Source of the DNA: Sulfurimonas sp. SAG-AH-194-C21
GTDB lineage: Bacteria > Campylobacterota > Campylobacteria > Campylobacterales > Sulfurimonadaceae
NCBI RefSeq assembly: GCF_029215985.1
Contig: NZ_JAEMVC010000005.1
Span: 41,733 to 105,732, forward strand
DNA: 64,000 nucleotides
Reading direction: 5' to 3'
Shown piece by piece: positions 52,650 through 61,444 of this stretch (positions are counted from its first letter, which is position 1; every line of letters starts with the position of its first letter). Under the pieces are notes generated by a model, which saw only the letters and a list, made by a program, of their open reading frames with translations, had not been told where the DNA came from and made no database searches. The position numbers were made by a program, and so were the translations under genes.

Positions 52650-53648
52650 ATGAAAAAATATTTACTGCTAGTATTAGGAATAGTATTACTTTTTAGTGGA
52701 TGTGCTCAGAAAGTAGGTATGAAAGCATTAGAACCTGCAGAGGTTGATAGAGTATCAAATACAAAGAAGGTTACAGTAGCTAACTTTAGTCACGATAGAG
52801 TTGGATTATCAAGAAAGATAGAATCAAATCTTGCAAAGTTTCGTATAAATGATAAAAAGTATTTTACACTAGTCAGTCGAAATGACTTTGATAGACTTTT
52901 AAAAGAACAGCGCATTCAAAACAGTGGATTAGTTGATCCTAAAACTGTGGTAGAAGTTGGTCAACTCATCGGTGCAGAGGCAATCATAAATGGTAATGTT
53001 GGAAGAGCTACAGCACAAGACACTTACTTTTATGAAGGAAGAACAAGATGTGCAGATAAAGAATGTAAAAAAATAGTCAAGTATAAGGTCCGATGTAAAA
53101 AAAGAATCATAGGTCTCTCCAGTGAACTTCGTATAGTAGATGTACAAAGAGGCGATGTGATATTTGCTGATACTTTTAGTGATACTGCAGTATATAAGCA
53201 GTGTAGCGATGACCAAAGAGTTATACCATCAACCGAAATGGCGGCACAAAGACTAGCCATAAATATGGCAAATAAGTTTACCTATAAACTCACACCACAC
53301 TATAGATACTTTAAAGTAGCATTACTTGAAGACCCTGACTTAGATTATACAGATAAACAAGAAGAGCTACTCGAAGTCTCTTTAAAGTATGTAGAACAGG
53401 AACGGTATACTAAGGCAGAAAAGTTACTTATGCGTTTAGTTGACTCTACGGGATCTAAGTCTTATGTGCCTTTTTATAACCTTGGTGTTATCTCTGAAGC
53501 ACGAGGAAAGTATATGGATGCAAAAGAGTACTATGAGTATGCAGACAACTTAATGATAGCTCCTGTAGAAGAGATAAATGAGGCAATTACAAGAATAGAT
53601 AGACTTATTACAAAGCGTGCTATAACACGAGAACAAATTAATAGATAA
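52650..53648 (+). CDS. CsgG/LpoB-like lipoprotein with TPR-like C-terminus
   Basis: Lipobox LLFSGC; VTVANFSHDRVGLSRKIESNLAKF...FTLVSRNDFDRLLKEQ...GQLIGAEAIINGNV. Confidence 0.7.
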   Translation: MKKYLLLVLGIVLLFSGCAQKVGMKALEPAEVDRVSNTKKVTVANFSHDRVGLSRKIESNLAKFRINDKKYFTLVSRNDFDRLLKEQRIQNSGLVDPKTVVEVGQLIGAEAIINGNVGRATAQDTYFYEGRTRCADKECKKIVKYKVRCKKRIIGLSSELRIVDVQRGDVIFADTFSDTAVYKQCSDDQRVIPSTEMAAQRLAINMANKFTYKLTPHYRYFKVALLEDPDLDYTDKQEELLEVSLKYVEQERYTKAEKLLMRLVDSTGSKSYVPFYNLGVISEARGKYMDAKEYYEYADNLMIAPVEEINEAITRIDRLITKRAITREQINR

Positions 53649-53658
53649 GGCTTGTGAA

Positions 53659-54660
53659 GTGAAGTATATATTTTTAGGATTAGTAACGGTAATATTTATT
53701 TTAGGTGGCTGTAGTAGTAAAAAAGTACAAGTTGTTGTGGAAAAAACGACTTTGCCTTCTTGGTACACAAACCCTCCACTTTCTAACGCAACAGAACTAT
53801 ATGCTTTGGGAGAGGGAAAAGATAAAAAAGAGGCATTGGCTGAAGCACTCTCTTTTATGGCATCAACACTGAGTGTCTCTATATCTTCAAACTATAATGC
53901 TAGAACTGAGGTTAGAGAAGGTCGTGTAAATAGCTCTGATGGAGTCTATAAAAGTGATATTACAAGTAAAGTACAAGAAGTTCGTATAAGTAGTTATGAA
54001 GTGTTAAATGCAAAGTCCTTGGGGTTTAATCGTTATGCTGTTTTGATTAAATCTAATAAGACAAAACTCTTTAAAAGTATGGTGTACGAGTTAGACCAGA
54101 AGTTCAGTTACATTCAAAGTAGACAAGCCGCACTTAAAGGTGCAAATGCTCTTGATAAACTTTTCTTTTATAAAATTCAAAATAAAATTTTACAAAGTAT
54201 ACCAACCACTCTTACTGTTATGAATGTACTCAATCCATCTTTTGAAGGTGATGAATACATCCGTAAAACTCAGAAGATAGGCATGGTTTATCAAGATATA
54301 GTGCAAAACATTAGTTTTTCTATAAAGTCAAATAAGCTTGGCACAAATCTAAAAGCACCCCTTGCAAAAGCTATTAGTGCGAAAAGATTGAAAATTAAAG
54401 AGTCACAAAATTCACAACACTTTAGTATTTATATATCAAATAGCATAGAAAAAGCACAAGCATACGGTTTTTGGTTGGCTCGTAGTGAGATAACTATAAA
54501 AACAAAAGATTATAGAGGGGTTATAGTTGGTTCAAATACTTTTCAAATAATCGGTCAGTCTTCACAAAGTTTTGCCATAGCTAAACAAAATGTAGCCTTT
54601 AAACTTAGTGCTCTTATACAAGAAGAGGGTATTTCTAAAGTTTTAGGAATAGCTATTTAA
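53659..54660 (+). CDS. LPP20-like lipoprotein
   Basis: Lipobox FILGGC; LPSWYTNPPLSNATELYALGEGKDKKEALAEALSFMASTLSVSISS. Confidence 0.7.
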   Translation: MKYIFLGLVTVIFILGGCSSKKVQVVVEKTTLPSWYTNPPLSNATELYALGEGKDKKEALAEALSFMASTLSVSISSNYNARTEVREGRVNSSDGVYKSDITSKVQEVRISSYEVLNAKSLGFNRYAVLIKSNKTKLFKSMVYELDQKFSYIQSRQAALKGANALDKLFFYKIQNKILQSIPTTLTVMNVLNPSFEGDEYIRKTQKIGMVYQDIVQNISFSIKSNKLGTNLKAPLAKAISAKRLKIKESQNSQHFSIYISNSIEKAQAYGFWLARSEITIKTKDYRGVIVGSNTFQIIGQSSQSFAIAKQNVAFKLSALIQEEGISKVLGIAI

Positions 54661-54739
54661 CAATTACTTATAAGCCGTTTCACAACGATTAACCACAAAT
54701 GATTATACTTACACCATAAATAAATAGAGGTGTTATGTA

Positions 54740-55687
54740 ATGATAAGTAAGATTCAAAAAGTTAAAGAAGAAGTAGCTAAAGTAGTTGTTGGTCAGGAGA
54801 AGATGATAGACTCACTTCTCATCGCTCTTTTATGTGAGGGACATATCCTTATAGAGGGTGTTCCAGGACTCGCAAAAACAACTACAGTAAATGCTCTAAG
54901 TAAAGCACTTGGGCTCAACTTCAAACGTGCTCAGTTTACTCCAGACTTACTTCCATCAGATATCTTAGGTGCTGAGATATATGATCCTCAAAACAACCAG
55001 TTTAAAATCAAAAAAGGTCCTATCTTTACAAACCTTTTACTAGCAGATGAAATTAACCGTGCTCCAGCAAAAGTGCAATCAGCTTTACTTGAAGTGATGC
55101 AAGAAAAACAAGTAACTTTAGGTGATACTACTTTTAAACTCGACCCTCCATTTTTTGTTATGGCTACACAAAATCCAGTCGAACAAGAGGGTGTATATCA
55201 ACTCCCCGAAGCACAACTTGACCGTTTTATGCTTAAAATTTTAGTTGATTACAATACTAAAAGTGAAGAGCTTGAAATTGCCCGTCGTATATCAAGCGGT
55301 AATTTTGAAGAGATAAACGCAGTGTTAAGTGCTGGTGAATTAGATGAACTCAAAGCTAGTATAGCAAGTATTCATGTGGATGCTGAGGTTGAAGAGTACA
55401 TGATAGAACTGGTAAACGCAACCAGAAACCCAACTGAGTATGGACTTGAAGAAATTGCTGAGTTTATCCAGTTTGGAGCATCTCCACGTGTGAGTATAGA
55501 TATGTTTAAAGCAGTTAAAGCGATGGCATTTATGCGAGGTAAAGATTTTGTCACGCCTATAGATGTTGCCTACATTGCAAAAGAGTTAATGAGACACCGT
55601 ATAGTTCTTACATATGAAGCAGAAGCAGAGGGTGTTACAACAGATGAAATCATCCAAAAAGTGCTAGAAACTGTAGCAATTCCATAA
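54740..55687 (+). CDS. MoxR family AAA+ ATPase (module 2)
   Basis: Walker A GVPGLAKTTTV, LLADEINRAPAKVQSALLEVMQEKQVT, ATQNPVEQEGVYQLPEAQLDRFM. Confidence 0.93.
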   Translation: MISKIQKVKEEVAKVVVGQEKMIDSLLIALLCEGHILIEGVPGLAKTTTVNALSKALGLNFKRAQFTPDLLPSDILGAEIYDPQNNQFKIKKGPIFTNLLLADEINRAPAKVQSALLEVMQEKQVTLGDTTFKLDPPFFVMATQNPVEQEGVYQLPEAQLDRFMLKILVDYNTKSEELEIARRISSGNFEEINAVLSAGELDELKASIASIHVDAEVEEYMIELVNATRNPTEYGLEEIAEFIQFGASPRVSIDMFKAVKAMAFMRGKDFVTPIDVAYIAKELMRHRIVLTYEAEAEGVTTDEIIQKVLETVAIP

Positions 55688-55696
55688 GGTTTTCTT

Positions 55697-56527
55697 TTGA
55701 GCAAACTACAAAAAATTCTAGTCAGAGCCAGACGCCAAGTATTTTCTGAAATGGTGGGAAACAATCCTTCTATTTTTCAAGGTGAAGGGTATGACTTTAT
55801 CGAACTCAGGGAATATATGCCGGGGGATGACATCCGTCATATTGACTGGAATATCACAGCAAAATTACAAAAACCTTATATAAAAGTGTTCCGTGAAGAG
55901 CGAGAGTTAAACATAGTTGTGGTCTCAGTGCTAAACGGAAGTGTACATTTTGGGTCAAAAAAGTTTAAACAAGAAGTTATTGCAGAGGTATCTGCACTTC
56001 TAAGTTTTTCTACTCTTAAAAATGGGGACTTACTCAGCTCATACATCTTTACAGATAGAATGATAAGTCATAGTAGACCGAGTAAAAAACTCCATCAGAT
56101 TCAAAAAAATGTAGATGAGATTTTAAACTTTGATGCCATCGGTGAAAAAGTAGATTTTAAAGCACTCTCAGATACTCTTTTTAAACGGCTTAAACGCAAG
56201 TCTCTTATCTTAGTTGTAGGTGATTTTTTTGAGATACCTGACTTTAAACTTTTAGCAAAAAAGCATGAGGTTATTGCACTTATCGTTCGTGACCATTTAG
56301 AAGAAAAACCACCAAAAATGGGATTTTCTTCTTTAGTTGACCCTGAGAGTGGGGCTACTTTAGAGGGTGACTTTAATGCTTCAAGTGTTGAAACTTATGC
56401 TAAAAAAGTTCATGCACATGATAGAGCACTGTATAAACAGTTGAGAAAAGACCAGATACGATTTACAAAGATTTATACAGATACAAATGCGAGTGTAGCA
56501 CTTCGTAGACTTTTTGAGGGAAAATAA
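55697..56527 (+). CDS. DUF58 protein (module 2)
   Basis: FSEMVGNNPSIFQGEGYDFIELREYMPGDDIRHIDWNITAKLQKPYIKVFREERELNI. Confidence 0.92.
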   Translation: MSKLQKILVRARRQVFSEMVGNNPSIFQGEGYDFIELREYMPGDDIRHIDWNITAKLQKPYIKVFREERELNIVVVSVLNGSVHFGSKKFKQEVIAEVSALLSFSTLKNGDLLSSYIFTDRMISHSRPSKKLHQIQKNVDEILNFDAIGEKVDFKALSDTLFKRLKRKSLILVVGDFFEIPDFKLLAKKHEVIALIVRDHLEEKPPKMGFSSLVDPESGATLEGDFNASSVETYAKKVHAHDRALYKQLRKDQIRFTKIYTDTNASVALRRLFEGK

Positions 56528-56926
56528 ATGCAAAGCACAGATATACCACTCCATGATATTAAACCTCTCATAGAGATACAAGAGTACTCTTTTTACTACT
56601 TTGTTTCTCTTGTTATCGCTGCAACTATTATAGTTTCAGTAATTATTTACTTACTTTATAAGTATATTAAAAATAAAAATAGTTTTAATATTCGTGCTGA
56701 ACATTTAAAACTTTTAAAAACAGTTGATTTGAGCCAAACAAAAAAAGCTGCTTATGAGATTACTCTGTATGGCGCTTCATTTGAGTTAGATAGTGAGCAA
56801 CATAAAGAACTATACAGCTCTTTAGTCGAAGAGTTAGAGACTTATAAATACAAAAAAGATGTTGATAGTTTTAGTGAGGAGACAAAACACAGTATAGAGA
56901 ATTATGTGGGAACTTTAAATGTTTGA
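56528..56926 (+). CDS. DUF4381-like membrane protein (module 2)
   Basis: 132 aa with one TM; position between DUF58 and BatA genes. Confidence 0.6.
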   Translation: MQSTDIPLHDIKPLIEIQEYSFYYFVSLVIAATIIVSVIIYLLYKYIKNKNSFNIRAEHLKLLKTVDLSQTKKAAYEITLYGASFELDSEQHKELYSSLVEELETYKYKKDVDSFSEETKHSIENYVGTLNV

Positions 56927-57851
56927 TGGTATTTATTTCGAGTATCCTTATATTTTTTTTCTCATAACACTTTTTATAGTCTGTGAGTATTTTTGTAAGA
57001 TGAGACTGCCTTCGTTTTATTTTCCTCATGCAGCACAGTTTATGCAAAAGGGAGTGAGTAGTTCTAGTTTGCCTCTTATCTTAAAGTACTTAGCCATTTG
57101 TATGATGCTACTTGCACTAAGTTCTCCTGTAAAAGATGAACCTTATGAGTTAGAACCAAAAAAAGGGCATGAAATAGCCATCATAATAGATGCCTCACAG
57201 TCGATGCAAGCTCGTGGTTTTGATAGAAGCAACTCTAGCATAAACCGTTTTGATGTTGTAAAACTCATAGTAGGCGACTTTATCAAAAAACGCAAGAGTG
57301 ACAATATGGGACTCGTAGTTTTTGGTGCTTACTCTTTTATAGCTTCACCTCTTACTTATGATGAAAATATCTTAGCACGAATAGTAAGTCAACTCCAAAT
57401 CGGTATGGCAGGAAAATATACAGCACTCTATGAGTCACTTGCGCAAGGTGTAAACTTACTTAAAATGAGTGAGTCAAAGTCGAAAATAGCGATTTTACTT
57501 ACCGATGGTTATTCCTCACCCAATGTAGATAAAATTCCCCTTGATGTGGCAATAGATATGGCAAAAAAAGAGGGTGTCAAAGTCTACCCTATAGGTATTG
57601 GTAACCAAAACGAGTATAACGCAGCTGTACTGCTCAAAATTGCTAAAGAGACTGGAGGAGTGGCATTTGGAGCTTCTAATGGTGATGAGTTAGAAGCTAT
57701 TTATAAAAAGATAGATGAACTTGAAAAGGTAGATATAAAAAATGAGTCTTATACATATCTTAATTATTATTACATCTATCCACTCTCTTTAGGATTACTC
57801 TTTTCAATGTTATATGTCTTTGTAAGAAATAAAAATGGGAGAAAGAATTAA
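56919..57851 (+). CDS. BatA-like vWA protein (module 2)
   Basis: MIDAS IIDASQSMQARG; TM segments at both ends. Confidence 0.88.
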   Translation: MFDGIYFEYPYIFFLITLFIVCEYFCKMRLPSFYFPHAAQFMQKGVSSSSLPLILKYLAICMMLLALSSPVKDEPYELEPKKGHEIAIIIDASQSMQARGFDRSNSSINRFDVVKLIVGDFIKKRKSDNMGLVVFGAYSFIASPLTYDENILARIVSQLQIGMAGKYTALYESLAQGVNLLKMSESKSKIAILLTDGYSSPNVDKIPLDVAIDMAKKEGVKVYPIGIGNQNEYNAAVLLKIAKETGGVAFGASNGDELEAIYKKIDELEKVDIKNESYTYLNYYYIYPLSLGLLFSMLYVFVRNKNGRKN

Positions 57852-59683
57852 TGAGTTTTTTACATCCTGAATTTTTCTACTATGGTTTAGTTCCTGTCTT
57901 GTTACTGTTCGCTTTTGTGCTTCGTCAAAAATCATCACAAGAGAATTACTTTAGCAGTGAAGTGATGGAAAAGCTCAGAGTTAGTGCAAATACTTTAAGC
58001 TTAAATATGAGAAATTGGCTCTTTTTAATGATAGCTATTTTGATACTTATCGCACTTAGTGGGCCTATTATAGATGAGGGAACTATTGAAGTTAAAGCTA
58101 AAAGTGCTGACATTATGGTGGCACTTGATATATCTGACTCGATGCTCGCTGAGGATGTATATCCAAACCGTTTAAAACTTGCCAAACAAAAAGCACTTGA
58201 GTTGTTAAAACTTGCACCCACTGAAAGAATCGGTGTGATAGCATTTGCAAAAAACTCTTATCTTGTCTCGCCTCTTAGTTTTGATAGTAATGCAGTGGCA
58301 TTTTTACTAAGAGAACTTAGAACTGACTCTATCACTGAAAAAGGAACAAACTTCCTTTCCATGTTAGCAGTAGTTGATAAAAGCATAAAAAAAGAGTCTA
58401 AAAAGTATCTGCTTATCTTAAGTGATGGTGGCGATAAAGAAGATTTTGCTAAAGAGATCGAGTATGCAAAAGAGAATAGTATAGTCGTTTTTGTTTTAGC
58501 TCTTGGTACTTCAAAAGGAGCTCCTATAAAAAGAGAAGATGGTTCGTTTTTAAAACATAATGGCAAGATTTTAATCTCAAAACTCAATGAAAATATCAGC
58601 ATGCTTGCTACTAAAACAGGTGGCGTTTACATTGAAAGTGTTAATTCAAATGCAGACATACAAGCGATGTTAAGAGAGATAGAAGCACATAGTGAAAAAA
58701 AAGAGTTAAAGTCTCAAGAGATTAAACGCTATATCCCACTTTTTTATTTTCCTTTAGCTTTGGCACTATTTATCTTGCTTATCGCTACATCTTCTGTAGG
58801 AAAAAAGACAAAAAAAAGTGTAGTTAGTATTTTTATACTTGTATTTGCACTTGGGTTTTCACAAGATGCAGAAGCGGGAGTAACTGAATTTATGCTTTTA
58901 GACAAGGCAAAAGAGGCATATCAAACGCAGGAGTATGAGAAGGCACAAAAGTTATATGAACAGTACTCAAGTATGAGTCAAAGTGCAGAAGTTGATTATA
59001 ATATTGCCAATACACTTTATAAACGTGAAAAATATAAAGAGGCACAAGTTGCATATGAAAAACTTAGTTTTGATGAACCTCAAAAACAGGCAAAAAACTA
59101 TGCAAACCTTGGGAACTCTTATGTTAAAGGAAAAACGAAAGAGGGACTTCAAAAAGCTGTTGAAGCTTATGAGAACTCTTTAGAGATACAAGAAGATAAA
59201 GATGTTAGAGATAATCTTGAAGCTGTGAAAAAAGCGATACAAGAGCAAGAAAAAGAAGAAGATAAAAAAGACAAGAAAGATAAGAACGATAAGCAAGACA
59301 AAAAAGATAAATCTGATAAAGAAAAGAACAAAGATAAAAACAAGTCTGATAAGAAAGATAAATCAGATAACAAAGACGATAAATCAAAAGACGATAAAAA
59401 GTCAGATAAAAAAAGTGAAGATGAGAAGAAAAAGGACAAAGACAAAGATAAGTCTCAAGAAGAAAAAGATAAAGACAAAAAGAAAAAAGATGAGACAAAA
59501 GAGCTAAAAGATACTAATGCTAGTAAGCAAGAACAGTCTCAAGCTAAAGATAAAAAAAACATGATGAGTGATGAAGAAGAGAAAAAATGGCTAAAACAGC
59601 TCTCAAAACAGCAGAGTACTTTTCTTTATAGACTAAATGATGATAATAAATTTGAGGATAACACAGATGAAAAACCTTGGTAA
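57851..59683 (+). CDS. BatB-like vWA-TPR protein with long Lys/Asp-rich tail (module 2)
   Basis: MIDAS ALDISDSMLAED; TPRs; DKKDKKDKNDKQDKKDKSDKEK... low-complexity region; ends DEKPW. Confidence 0.85.
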   Translation: MSFLHPEFFYYGLVPVLLLFAFVLRQKSSQENYFSSEVMEKLRVSANTLSLNMRNWLFLMIAILILIALSGPIIDEGTIEVKAKSADIMVALDISDSMLAEDVYPNRLKLAKQKALELLKLAPTERIGVIAFAKNSYLVSPLSFDSNAVAFLLRELRTDSITEKGTNFLSMLAVVDKSIKKESKKYLLILSDGGDKEDFAKEIEYAKENSIVVFVLALGTSKGAPIKREDGSFLKHNGKILISKLNENISMLATKTGGVYIESVNSNADIQAMLREIEAHSEKKELKSQEIKRYIPLFYFPLALALFILLIATSSVGKKTKKSVVSIFILVFALGFSQDAEAGVTEFMLLDKAKEAYQTQEYEKAQKLYEQYSSMSQSAEVDYNIANTLYKREKYKEAQVAYEKLSFDEPQKQAKNYANLGNSYVKGKTKEGLQKAVEAYENSLEIQEDKDVRDNLEAVKKAIQEQEKEEDKKDKKDKNDKQDKKDKSDKEKNKDKNKSDKKDKSDNKDDKSKDDKKSDKKSEDEKKKDKDKDKSQEEKDKDKKKKDETKELKDTNASKQEQSQAKDKKNMMSDEEEKKWLKQLSKQQSTFLYRLNDDNKFEDNTDEKPW

Positions 59684-61097
59684 AATACTAACACTTCTAA
59701 TACTTTTTTTAAGTTCACTAAATGCCAGTGTTACGGCAAGTGTAACACCTAATGATGTATATGCCGGAGATATGACAAGCTATGTCCTTACTATCTCAGG
59801 TTCAAATGTAGATAAACCAGTTATTAGTGATATTTGTGGTAATACTATCACAGCAACAGGTTCACAAACAAGTATACAGTCCATCAATGGAGAGTATAAA
59901 AAAAGTTATAGCCTTACATATCAGTTTACGCCTAAAGAGAGTTGTACTATATCGGCAGTTGGCGTTATGATAGATGGAAAAACAGAGTACTCTAACAGTG
60001 TATCTGTAAATGTTTTGCCTAGAACACAGGACTTAAGTGCAGACTTTGTCCTTGAGTTTGAGACTTCAGCTAAAGAGCTATATGTTGGAGAGCCTTTTAG
60101 TATAACTCTTCTGCTTAAGCAAAAAAGAGGAGCACAAGTTGTGGACAGTAAGTTTACTGCTCCTGCGTTTAAGGGTTTTTGGATTAAGTCTGAGTCAAAG
60201 GCACAAAGAACACAAGATAGTGAGTATCTGACTACTAAGATTGTGTATGAACTAGCAGCACAAAGAGAGGGTACTCATAGTATAGATGCTGCTGAACTTA
60301 AAATCGCATCAAGAGTGGGTTCTAATAATTGGGCCGGGAGACTTCCACAAATAAGGTGGAGAACTTACTACTCAAATCAAGTGGACTTTAGAGTAAAGGC
60401 TCTTCCTCAAAATGTAAAAATAATTGGTGATTTTACAATTAAAGCTAGTGTAGAAAAAGGAGAAATAAATCCAAATGAAGCATTGAATTTAAAGATAGAG
60501 ATTAAAGGCTCAGGAAATTTTGAAGATATTGAGAGTTTTAAGCCTTTTGTATCGGATGTAAATGTTTTTGATGAGAAGATTCAACTTTTAAAAGATTCTT
60601 TGAGTCAAAAGATTGTTTTTGTTAGTGAGCAAGACTTTATAATCCCTGTATTTACACTAAAGTACTTTGATATAAATACAAAAGAAGTAAAAACAATACA
60701 AACAGAACCGATAGAGATAAAAGTAAAAGGAAATGTGTCAAAAAAAGAGTTAAGTATCACTCGTGATGAAGCTATCGCACCAAAAATAGTAGAGACAGCT
60801 AAAACAGTAGTAGTTGAGAAAAATAATTATTTATATCTCTCTTTAGCATTTATTTTAGGACTTGCTATGGGGATAGTTGGGATGTTCTTAAAAAGTAGAA
60901 ATTTTTCTAAAAAGTCTAAAGGATTTGATATAAAAGATGAAAAAGTACTCTTGATTAAACTCTTACCTTTTAAAGATAGAGACCAAGATGTCGAAGCATT
61001 AGTGAAAGTTTTAGAAAATAATATTTACTCTAAGGAAAAAGTACCATTGGATAAAAAAAGTTTAAAAGCCGTTTTTAAAAAGTACGATATATCTTAA
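59667..61097 (+). CDS. BatD-like protein (module 2)
   Basis: Signal peptide MKNLGKILTLLILFLSSLNAS; Ig-like repeats; C-terminal TM. Start set at MKNLGK rather than track start 59637. Confidence 0.8.
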   Translation: MKNLGKILTLLILFLSSLNASVTASVTPNDVYAGDMTSYVLTISGSNVDKPVISDICGNTITATGSQTSIQSINGEYKKSYSLTYQFTPKESCTISAVGVMIDGKTEYSNSVSVNVLPRTQDLSADFVLEFETSAKELYVGEPFSITLLLKQKRGAQVVDSKFTAPAFKGFWIKSESKAQRTQDSEYLTTKIVYELAAQREGTHSIDAAELKIASRVGSNNWAGRLPQIRWRTYYSNQVDFRVKALPQNVKIIGDFTIKASVEKGEINPNEALNLKIEIKGSGNFEDIESFKPFVSDVNVFDEKIQLLKDSLSQKIVFVSEQDFIIPVFTLKYFDINTKEVKTIQTEPIEIKVKGNVSKKELSITRDEAIAPKIVETAKTVVVEKNNYLYLSLAFILGLAMGIVGMFLKSRNFSKKSKGFDIKDEKVLLIKLLPFKDRDQDVEALVKVLENNIYSKEKVPLDKKSLKAVFKKYDIS

Positions 61098-61102
61098 GAC
61101 TC

Positions 61103-61121
61103 GAGACCAAGTGATGGTCTC
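61103..61121. terminator. candidate terminator between convergent genes
   Basis: gagacc-aagtgat-ggtctc hairpin between batD and the minus-strand lipoprotein gene. Confidence 0.4.
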
Positions 61122-61147
61122 TCCTCTTTGAGCCTCTCTAAAAAAAG

Positions 61148-61432
61148 CTATCTTACTATATGAGCTAATGACCCGTTATCCACTAAACATACTTTTTTAG
61201 TTCCATTAGAGTCAGAGTAAACCTCTATCATTGCATTATCATCATCTTTAACTATAGTATCACCTGCTAGAAGTGTCTGGTAATTATCGATATCTATACT
61301 ACTTGCATTTTCTGCACAAAGAGTACTTGTTAAAGCTATATTGCTCTTTTTCTCTTCTTCCCCTCCACACCCTGTGAGAAGAAGAGTTCCTAAGAATAGG
61401 ATTTGTATAATTGTTTTGTTTTTCATTGTCAT
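61148..61432 (-). CDS. small lipoprotein
   Basis: 94 aa with lipobox LLLTGCGG. Confidence 0.65.
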   Translation of the reverse strand: MTMKNKTIIQILFLGTLLLTGCGGEEEKKSNIALTSTLCAENASSIDIDNYQTLLAGDTIVKDDDNAMIEVYSDSNGTKKVCLVDNGSLAHIVR

Positions 61433-61444
61433 ATTTTCCTTATC

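Noticed and set aside
59167-59498. Two minus-strand Leu/Ser/Phe-rich ORFs
   Set aside because: Mirror image of the Lys/Asp repeat of the vWA-TPR gene; low-complexity artefact.
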